9,936 bases of DNA from Candidatus Woesearchaeota archaeon (GTDB lineage: Archaea; Nanobdellota; Nanobdellia; Woesearchaeales; JACPBV01). A program made the translations under genes and the position numbers. The DNA is taken from contig JACPBU010000124.1 of NCBI GenBank assembly GCA_016180165.1, forward strand, positions 1 to 9,936, given 5' to 3'. The notes under the pieces were generated by a model. That model saw only the letters and a list, made by a program, of their open reading frames with translations, did no database searches and had not been told where the DNA came from. This document shows, in pieces, positions 4,530 through 9,936 of this stretch. Position 1 is the stretch's first letter, and every line of letters begins with the position of its first letter.

Positions 4530-5590
4530 ATCATGCAATGAAACACCCAAGGATAAAATACGCCTCAAGGGGCGTTTCAAGGCCAAAATCAGGTGAGCCA
4601 GCAGCGGCAGAAAAATCCCCCAGGAGACTAACACTGTCAATCAGCGGGATGCACTGCGCCTCCTGTGCAGCTAACATAGAAAAAGCGCTCAGCAGGACGG
4701 TGGGTGTAAAGACTGGCATGGTGAACTTTGCGTCAGAAAAAGCCACGATTGTTTTTGACCCGGAAAAGACTGATGAAAGGAAGCTGAAAGCTGCAATCAA
4801 CAAGACTGGCTACAAGGTTGTTGAGCAGGAAGATGGGAAGGAAGATGGGGATGGCGGGCAGGGGGTTGGGCAGGAAAATGGAGGGGCTGGCAGGAAAGGC
4901 GGGTTCAGCGAACTCCGGCTTAAGGTTGTTGGGATGGACAACCCCCACTGCGTCTCAACGGTTGGCGATGCTCTGAATCTTGTCAAAGGCATCATCTCAA
5001 AAGAGCTGTCTGCCAGCCAGAATGCCGTCATCACATTTGACTCCTCAAAAGCGTCTCCGGATGAGATAAAGAAAGCAATAGCCAAAGCGGGCTATGAGAC
5101 TGTCGAACTGTCTCCTCAGCTTGCGGACAGGGAAAAGGAAGCAAGAGCAAAGGAAATCGGAAGGCTCAAGAAAGAGATTATCTTTGGATTTATCTTAAGC
5201 ATCCCAATTTTTATCCTCTCCTTTCCGCAGTGGTTTAAGATAATCCTGCCTTATAATCACTACATCCTTTTTATCCTGACGACGCCAGTCCAATTGATCC
5301 TGGGGAGGCGCTTCTATCATGGCGCTTACATCGCATTGATGAACAAAAACGCTAATATGGATTCTCTCATTGCAATCGGGACTTCGGCTGCCTATATCTA
5401 CAGCTCCTTGGGGACTTTTTTCCCTTCAACATTTGGTGATGCTATGTATTATGACACTGCGGCAGTGATCATCACTTTCATCCTTCTTGGCAAATACCTT
5501 GAGGCAATATTTTCCTTGCAAAACCTGGTGAGAAGATTGCTACCGACGGAGAGGTTATGTCGGGCACTTCTTTTGTCGATGAATCAATGA
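4526..5590 (+). CDS. copA: CopA-type Cu(I) P1B-ATPase, N-terminal fragment (broken gene)
   Basis: The 354-residue frame holds the front half of a copper-exporting P-type ATPase. Residues 35-100 are a heavy-metal-associated domain with GMHCASC (C44, C47). A Gly/Gln/Asp-rich linker (102-126) follows. Residues 128-194 form a second such domain with GMDNPHC, so only C142 remains of the usual CxxC pair. From about 217 come membrane segments 1-4: IIFGFILSIPIFILSF, the helix ending LILGRRFY, MDSLIAIGTSAAYIYS (278-293) and AAVIITFILLGKYLEA (312-327). Family similarity ends at A327 (base 5506). The remaining 27 residues are out of frame. The actuator domain normally starts there; the rest of the protein continues in another frame from about base 5512. 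It starts at ATG 4526 overlapping the membrane gene. Alone it could not pump metal. Confidence 0.9.
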   Translation: MNHAMKHPRIKYASRGVSRPKSGEPAAAEKSPRRLTLSISGMHCASCAANIEKALSRTVGVKTGMVNFASEKATIVFDPEKTDERKLKAAINKTGYKVVEQEDGKEDGDGGQGVGQENGGAGRKGGFSELRLKVVGMDNPHCVSTVGDALNLVKGIISKELSASQNAVITFDSSKASPDEIKKAIAKAGYETVELSPQLADREKEARAKEIGRLKKEIIFGFILSIPIFILSFPQWFKIILPYNHYILFILTTPVQLILGRRFYHGAYIALMNKNANMDSLIAIGTSAAYIYSSLGTFFPSTFGDAMYYDTAAVIITFILLGKYLEAIFSLQNLVRRLLPTERLCRALLLSMNQ

Positions 5591-6999
5591 TCACGGGCGA
5601 GAGCATCCCTGTCAAGAAGGAAGTGCATGATGCTGTTATCGGAGCAACGCTCAATAAGCACGGGCTGCTCAGGGTGAAAGCAAGCAAAGTTGGCAATGAG
5701 ACGATGCTTTCCCAGATCATCAAACTCGTTGAAGATGCGCAGGGCTCGAAGGCGCCCATCCAAAGGCTGGCTGACAAAGTTTCAGGGATTTTTGTGCCTG
5801 CAGTAATCTTGGTAGGCATCATCTCATTTTTGTTCTGGAATTTCATGGCGCCGCAATGGCTCTCTTTGGCTCCGACACCATTTTTGTTTTCATTGGTCAT
5901 CTTCATCTCTGTCCTCATCATCGCATGCCCCTGCGCTCTCGGGCTTGCGACACCGACAGCGATCATGGTCGGCACAGGAAAAGGGGCGGAGCATGGCATC
6001 CTCATCAAGAATGCTGAAGCCTTGGAGACTGCACATAAAATCACAGCAGTCGTGTTTGATAAGACCGGCACACTGACAAAAGGCGAGCCTTCAGTGACGG
6101 ACATTGTTCCGTTAGGCGATTTTAACAAGCAAGAGGTTCTCTTCTATGCTGCTGTCGCTGAAAAAGGCTCTGAGCATCCCCTTGCAGAAGCAATCATCAA
6201 AAAAGCCAGAGAAGAAAAACTGATGATTCCCGACGCATCCTCATTTTCCGCAGTCCCGGGAAAAGGAGTTATAGCAAAGCACAAATCGCATTCCCTTCTT
6301 GCAGGCAGCCCGAAATTCCTCCTGCAAAAGAATATTTCTTTTCCTCCGGGGACTGAAGAGAAGATTGTGAAGCTCGAAGGCGAAGGAAAGACTACAATTG
6401 TTCTTGCTGCCGATGAAAAGCCAGCCTGCCTTATTGCGATTGCCGACACGCTGAAAGAGAGCTCTGCAGAAGCGATTCGCACTTTGGAAAGCATGGGGAT
6501 TGAAACAATCATGATAACGGGAGACAACGAAAGGACGGCAAAAGCAATCGCCTCCCAGGCAGGCATCGGTTCTGTGCTCGCAGAGGTTCTGCCGCAGGAC
6601 AAGGAAAAAGAGATCAAAAAACTCCAGTCTCAGGGTAAAATAGTTGCGATGGTCGGCGACGGCATCAATGACGCACCGGCCCTTGCCCAGGCAAATGTCG
6701 GCATAGCAATCGGAGCAGGGACGGATGTGGCAATTGAGACGGGCTCGATTGTGCTGATTAAAAATGATTTGAGAGATGTTGTGACTGCCATCAAGCTAAG
6801 CTCCTACACTATCAGGAAAATAAAACAGAATCTTTTCTGGGCGTTCGGCTACAACACGCTGGGAATACCAATTGCAGCAGGGATCCTATATCCGTTTACC
6901 GGATTTCTTCTGAATCCCATCATTGCAGGCGCTGCGATGGCATTCAGCTCTGTTTCTGTCGTCGGAAACAGCCTGCTGATGAGAAGGTGGAAAGGGTGA
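5557..6999 (+). CDS. copA: CopA-type Cu(I) P1B-ATPase, C-terminal fragment (broken gene)
   Basis: This frame continues the ATPase after the break. Homology starts before ATG 5557: the same frame already reads KPGEKIATDGEVM from base 5521, preceded by a stop at 5500-5502. From ATG 5557 (480 residues) it contains the actuator motif TGES (13-16), the copper-site CPC in membrane segment 6 (C124, P125, C126), the phosphorylated DKTGT (168-172), SEHPLA (205-210), TGDN (321-324), GDGIND (367-372), and the transmembrane ligands YN (432-433) and MxxSS (461-465) that define Cu(I) pumps. The part after the break is complete to the C-terminus. About 40-45 residues of the actuator domain between LEA and KPGEK are absent, so the joined product would lack half of that domain. 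A GGAG sits shortly before ATG 5557 but this is probably chance. Confidence 0.9.
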   Translation: MSGTSFVDESMITGESIPVKKEVHDAVIGATLNKHGLLRVKASKVGNETMLSQIIKLVEDAQGSKAPIQRLADKVSGIFVPAVILVGIISFLFWNFMAPQWLSLAPTPFLFSLVIFISVLIIACPCALGLATPTAIMVGTGKGAEHGILIKNAEALETAHKITAVVFDKTGTLTKGEPSVTDIVPLGDFNKQEVLFYAAVAEKGSEHPLAEAIIKKAREEKLMIPDASSFSAVPGKGVIAKHKSHSLLAGSPKFLLQKNISFPPGTEEKIVKLEGEGKTTIVLAADEKPACLIAIADTLKESSAEAIRTLESMGIETIMITGDNERTAKAIASQAGIGSVLAEVLPQDKEKEIKKLQSQGKIVAMVGDGINDAPALAQANVGIAIGAGTDVAIETGSIVLIKNDLRDVVTAIKLSSYTIRKIKQNLFWAFGYNTLGIPIAAGILYPFTGFLLNPIIAGAAMAFSSVSVVGNSLLMRRWKG

Positions 7000-7070
7000 A
7001 GGGATAAAAGAGAGCATAGTGATGGAAATTAACCAGGCAATCCAAAATAAGCGGGATTGAATGGGTTCTC

Positions 7071-7715
7071 TCAAACCTCAAACCCATACTTCCCATACAT
7101 CGGCGTAAACAGGAACTGCCCAAGAAACTCCAAAGCGATTGTCCCGTCTTTTCTCTTGATGCCCCGCACCATCTCCTGCTCATGTGCATCTCCGACGGGG
7201 CCGAGGATGATGCCTGCTGGCCTGAGCTGTTCAACCAGTTCTTTTGGAAATTCCCTGCATGCGGCGGTTATGATGATCTTGTCAAACGGGGCTTCTAAGG
7301 GAATGCCTTTACTGCCATCATCTTCAAAGACGGAAACATTCCTCACTCCAGTCTTCTCTAAGTTCTCTTTTGCAAAGCTGACAAGCTCGGGTATGACTTC
7401 GGTGGAGATAACCTTCCCTTTATTGCCGACAATATTTCCGAGGATTGCTGCCTGATATCCCGAGCCAGTCCCAATCTCAAAGACTTTTTCTCCAGGCTCC
7501 AGCTCCAAAGCATGTGTCATGATCATGACTGTTGTCGGCTGGGAGATCGTTTTGCCACGCAGCAAGGGGAGAGGCCGGTCATGGTATGCAAATCCCTTCA
7601 TCGCTGGAGAAATAAAGTGCTCACGCTTCACCTCAGAAAATGCAATTATCTCCCTTGGAGAGAACCTGAAATGCTCCGTCCAAAAGCGCATCAGCATCTC
7701 TTTTTGGATCTGCAT
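7071..7715 (-). CDS. pcm: Protein-L-isoaspartate O-methyltransferase
   Basis: This 214-residue cytoplasmic enzyme transfers a methyl group from S-adenosylmethionine to L-isoaspartyl residues, starting repair of aged proteins. Visible features are the N-terminal REHFISPAMKGFAYHDRPLP (31-50), the substrate-site segment GKTISQPTT (54-62), methyltransferase motif I FEIGTGSGYQAAIL (79-92), the acidic end of the second strand at ISTEVIPEL (103-111), GDG-like EDDGSKG (131-137), and PFDKIIITAA (143-152). Length is normal for the family. ATG 7715 is chosen because it lies at the predicted transcription start of a TATA box 26 bases upstream; there is no clear ribosome binding site. The gene is convergent with the ATPase, leaving 71 bases between stops with no clear terminator. 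It is probably a single-gene unit. Confidence 0.95.
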   Translation of the reverse strand: MQIQKEMLMRFWTEHFRFSPREIIAFSEVKREHFISPAMKGFAYHDRPLPLLRGKTISQPTTVMIMTHALELEPGEKVFEIGTGSGYQAAILGNIVGNKGKVISTEVIPELVSFAKENLEKTGVRNVSVFEDDGSKGIPLEAPFDKIIITAACREFPKELVEQLRPAGIILGPVGDAHEQEMVRGIKRKDGTIALEFLGQFLFTPMYGKYGFEV

Positions 7716-7736
7716 GGGGATGTAAAGCTACCCATC

Positions 7737-7744
7737 TATATAAA
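7737..7744 (-). promoter_or_regulatory. TATA box of pcm
   Basis: On the minus strand the box reads TTTATATA and is centred about 26 bases from ATG 7715, consistent with a leaderless message. Confidence 0.65.
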
Positions 7745-7773
7745 GAATTCGGAAAGTAAACAGCTGGGTATGT

Positions 7774-7880
7774 AAAAAAATGCCGAACTATTAAAATTAA
7801 CATTTTAATCCCAAAGTTTTGCTGACGGAAAATTTGCTATCCTCGGGCTAAAGCCCGAGGCTTTAACGTTCGGCATTTTT
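7774..7880. repeat. Nested inverted-repeat element with cloverleaf-like pairing
   Basis: A perfect 13-base outer inverted repeat, AAAAATGCCGAAC (7776-7788) and GTTCGGCATTTTT (7868-7880), encloses three further hairpins. The first is ATTAAAAT-TAAC-ATTTTAAT (7790-7809), perfect. The second is weak, AAGTTTT (7814-7820) with AAAATTT (7829-7835), including one G-T pair. The third is CCTCGGGC-TAAA-GCCCGAGG (7841-7860), perfect. The GC-rich hairpin is of a type I associate with ends of IS200/IS605-family elements, but no transposase gene is present. On the minus strand the outer stem is followed by seven T (7780-7774), so it could end the helicase transcript just before the pcm promoter. Possible identities are a non-autonomous mobile element, a structured non-coding RNA, or an elaborate terminator. 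Confidence 0.7.
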
Positions 7881-7884
7881 AGTC

Positions 7885-7933
7885 CTTCAAAGCCGCTCTG
7901 AAGAAAGGGGCTTTAAACCAAGCGACTTTGAAG
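7885..7933. repeat. Second hairpin next to the nested inverted repeat
   Basis: CTTCAAAGCCGCT (7885-7897) pairs with AGCGACTTTGAAG (7921-7933) at 12 of 13 positions, with a 23-base loop. A competing pairing of AAAGCC (7889-7894) with GGCTTT (7909-7914) exists. It starts five bases after the cloverleaf element and may belong to the same unit. The flanking bases up to 7985 hold no gene that I can support. Confidence 0.55.
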
Positions 7934-7985
7934 TAAAAAGCCGAGTAGGCAACAGTTGAGCATGCGAATAATTAAGCAAAATATC

Positions 7986-9869
7986 TCATCCCTTCCCAAA
8001 AAATTCTTTTATCTCACTTTCATAATCCTTGGTGACCTCGACTTCGTATTCTGCCGGGAAGCAGTCTGCATAGACTGCGCTTGCGTAACGCTCGTCGATA
8101 AACACCACGACCCCTTTGTCTTCTGCGCTCCTGATGCATCTTCCTGCGTTCTGTATCGTCTTTATCATGGCTGGCATAAAATAGCCATACTCCATACCTT
8201 TGCCGAATTTAAGGTCATAGTAATCAATCAGCTGCCTCATCTCCAGCGATGGCTTTTCCAGGGGCAGGCCGACAACAATAACACCCCTGAGGAATTTCCC
8301 AGGGAGGTCAATCCCTTCCCCAAAAGAGCCTGCAGCAACGCACAGCATGACTGCGCCTTTTGCGTGATGCTGCTTAAACTGCTCTATCAGCTTTTCCTTG
8401 CTTTCCTTGTCCAATCCCTGCTTCTCGACCAACAGCTGCTTGGTGCAGAGCTCCGAAAAATAAGGAGCTACGTGATTCCTCACCTCATAGCTAGGGAAAA
8501 AAACCAGAACGTTGCCGGGGATGGTGTTGGCGATGCCTGCTGCCATCTTTCCGATGCTGGCAAATTCAGCTTCTGTCCTCCTGGAATATTTTGTTGTCGT
8601 CTCGGGAATGACCAGGCTCAGCCTGTTTTTCCTGGGGAATGGGCTTTGATAAACCTTTTCCATCGGAGATCCGAAGCCTAACAAATCACTGTACATCGCA
8701 GTTGGCATCATGGTCCCGGACATGCAGATGACTGCATAAGCGCTGTCCACTACCTGTTTCGCAACATGAGAGGGATCGAGGCAGTGATAGGCAAGCATGA
8801 ATTGATGGCCATGGGATCCTTCAGCATACCTTAAAATCCTTGCAAAACCATCGTCGGGGCCTTTCCATGACTCTAAAAAATCACCCATGCCGGAAAGATA
8901 GCTTATCCTCTGCTGTTTTTTTATTTCTCCGGCAGCATCCTCTAATTCCTTAATAAATGGATCATAGGGGAAAAGCTGGTTAACTTTGCCTATAAATTCC
9001 TCTTTTTCAACAAGCATCTCCTGCTTTCCCTCCTCCAATGACTGGGCAAGGCCAGTTATGATGCCTGCGAGCTCCCTGACTTTGCGGTTCAAACTTTCAA
9101 AACTAAATTTTGCTGCTTCCTTCAGGCAACGGTCAACCATGACAGAAGTCAACTCGATGCTCAACAGCTCCCGGCAGCGCTTGGGAAGGTTGTGGGCTTC
9201 GTCAATGATAATGATGCTTTTTTCGAGGGATGCATCAATCCTGGGAAAAAAGCTATTCCTGAGCATGGGGTTAAAGAGATAATAATAATCTGCACAAATA
9301 ACCTGGGCCTTTTTTGCCATGGCCTCTGCTGTGTAATAGGGGCAGACCTGCTCCTTGCTGCACAGGCTGACAAATTCCTCGCAATGCAGCGGTCCGGCGG
9401 CTGATGCCTCACCGATGACGCTTTCTCCCTTCATCGTCAAAAGGCCATTCTTTTCCCTGGTGTTCAAGAAAAAATTGCATTCCCTGTTTTCCCTCAATTT
9501 TTTGCAGAACTCCATAAACTCGCTCCCTGGGAGCCCTGTGACACCTGCCTGAAGGCACATACCCTGCTTGCCCAGCAGATCACAGCACAGCAAAGGCACA
9601 TCAAACTTTTTCCGTATCGCCTGCAAAGTCTCGATGCACACCTTGTGCTGGGTGTGCCTTGAAGTCAGAAAGAACACCTTAAATCCGTTCTTCATCGCAA
9701 AACCTATGACTGGGGCGAGGCTTGCTGCCGTCTTGCCAAGGCCTGTCGGGGCATGGGCGATAAGATGCTTTTTTTGCTGCAGACAGGAGATAATATCGCT
9801 GATCATCGCCGATTGATATTCACGGATGTGGGAATAGGGAAAATAGACCGGGAAATCCTGCTGTTCCAT
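7986..9869 (-). CDS. XPD/Rad3-like iron-sulfur superfamily 2 DNA helicase
   Basis: This 627-residue protein is a 5'-3' DNA helicase of the XPD/DinG type, used in DNA repair and genome maintenance. Walker A is APTGLGKTA (40-48) and the DEAH box is IIIDEAHNLP (220-229). Four cysteines between them fit the 4Fe-4S domain: C105 (KQGMC), C122 (EFCKK), C131 (RECNFF) and C176 in CPYY; the last two resemble the human XPD context. Motif III is SGTMMP (384-389), motif V region GSFGEGIDLPG (514-524), motif VI QNAGRCIR (573-580). Residues 230-380 between the cluster and motif III make up the charged Arch-like region. Length is in the usual range for archaeal XPD. ATG 9869 is supported by a TATA box about 26 bases upstream. 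XPD and DinG-like assignments cannot be fully separated by eye. Confidence 0.93.
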   Translation of the reverse strand: MEQQDFPVYFPYSHIREYQSAMISDIISCLQQKKHLIAHAPTGLGKTAASLAPVIGFAMKNGFKVFFLTSRHTQHKVCIETLQAIRKKFDVPLLCCDLLGKQGMCLQAGVTGLPGSEFMEFCKKLRENRECNFFLNTREKNGLLTMKGESVIGEASAAGPLHCEEFVSLCSKEQVCPYYTAEAMAKKAQVICADYYYLFNPMLRNSFFPRIDASLEKSIIIIDEAHNLPKRCRELLSIELTSVMVDRCLKEAAKFSFESLNRKVRELAGIITGLAQSLEEGKQEMLVEKEEFIGKVNQLFPYDPFIKELEDAAGEIKKQQRISYLSGMGDFLESWKGPDDGFARILRYAEGSHGHQFMLAYHCLDPSHVAKQVVDSAYAVICMSGTMMPTAMYSDLLGFGSPMEKVYQSPFPRKNRLSLVIPETTTKYSRRTEAEFASIGKMAAGIANTIPGNVLVFFPSYEVRNHVAPYFSELCTKQLLVEKQGLDKESKEKLIEQFKQHHAKGAVMLCVAAGSFGEGIDLPGKFLRGVIVVGLPLEKPSLEMRQLIDYYDLKFGKGMEYGYFMPAMIKTIQNAGRCIRSAEDKGVVVFIDERYASAVYADCFPAEYEVEVTKDYESEIKEFFGKG

Positions 9870-9891
9870 GGCGCAATGGAGAGCTGCACTC

Positions 9892-9899
9892 TTTTTATA
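9892..9899 (-). promoter_or_regulatory. TATA box of the helicase gene
   Basis: On the minus strand TATAAAAA, preceded by C, is centred 26-27 bases from ATG 9869. This again implies a leaderless message. Bases 9901-9936 to the right hold no supportable feature. Confidence 0.6.
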
Positions 9900-9936
9900 G
9901 GTATGGAAAATAAGTATTTGTAAGCACCTTCGAAAC

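Noticed and set aside
5478..6128. Minus-strand open frame of 216 codons inside copA
   Set aside because: It lies opposite highly conserved ATPase motifs and crosses the break in copA; it is an antisense by-product of codon bias.
5557..6999. Functional split P-type ATPase with two subunits
   Set aside because: About 40 residues of the actuator domain are missing between the two frames and the first frame ends in nonsense residues, so a deletion or assembly error is simpler than a designed split.
7776..7933. tRNA or CRISPR repeat
   Set aside because: The cloverleaf-like pairing lacks tRNA arm lengths, a TTCGA-type loop and a CCA-proximal acceptor layout, and no spaced identical repeats exist, so neither call fits.
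7956..8681. Plus-strand open frame of 241 codons opposite the helicase gene
   Set aside because: It is antisense to helicase motifs V and VI; its cysteine-rich translation has no domain pattern.

Overview
The window reads as a piece of an archaeal chromosome, most likely from a small-genome (DPANN-like) lineage. The archaeal signs are direct: TATA boxes centred about 26 bases upstream of several start codons with no room for a leader, an XPD/Rad3-type iron-sulfur helicase, a protein-L-isoaspartate methyltransferase, and short compact genes with few ribosome binding sites. The lineage is inferred; no rRNA or other decisive marker is present.

Layout, left to right. Bases 1-139 hold a GC-rich stretch with a 13-base direct repeat and no gene I can support. 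Two minus-strand genes follow as an operon: a DUF1858-IscA fusion (1788-937) and a YgfZ/Iba57-like folate-binding-fold protein (904-140). Together they resemble the Isa-Iba57 pair that matures 4Fe-4S proteins. A shared, symmetrical TATA region (1844-1863) separates them from a divergent PaaI-type thioesterase (1881-2282). An unrecognised 273-residue protein with an HELSE motif follows (2423-3244), and its 3' end overlaps a convergent unknown small protein (3559-3236).

The centre is a copper-type metal resistance operon on the plus strand: an ArsR/SmtB-family repressor (3668-3991) with a duplicated operator lying on its own start codon, a small four-helix membrane protein with a CHNIC motif and a His/Lys/Gly repeat tail (4074-4529), and a CopA-type Cu(I) P1B-ATPase. 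The ATPase is split: the reading frame breaks at about 5507-5520, where roughly 40 codons of the actuator domain are missing. The copA of this sequence is therefore either a recent pseudogene or an assembly error.

The right side is on the minus strand: pcm (7715-7071), a 270-base intergenic stretch, and the XPD-like helicase (9869-7986). The intergenic stretch contains an elaborate nested inverted-repeat element (7774-7880, cloverleaf-like, with one arm resembling hairpins of IS200/IS605 elements) and a second hairpin (7885-7933). It is the best candidate here for an undescribed non-coding or mobile element. Linker regions of several proteins also carry in-frame tandem repeats (12, 18, 21 and 36 bases), which suggests repeat expansion by slippage.
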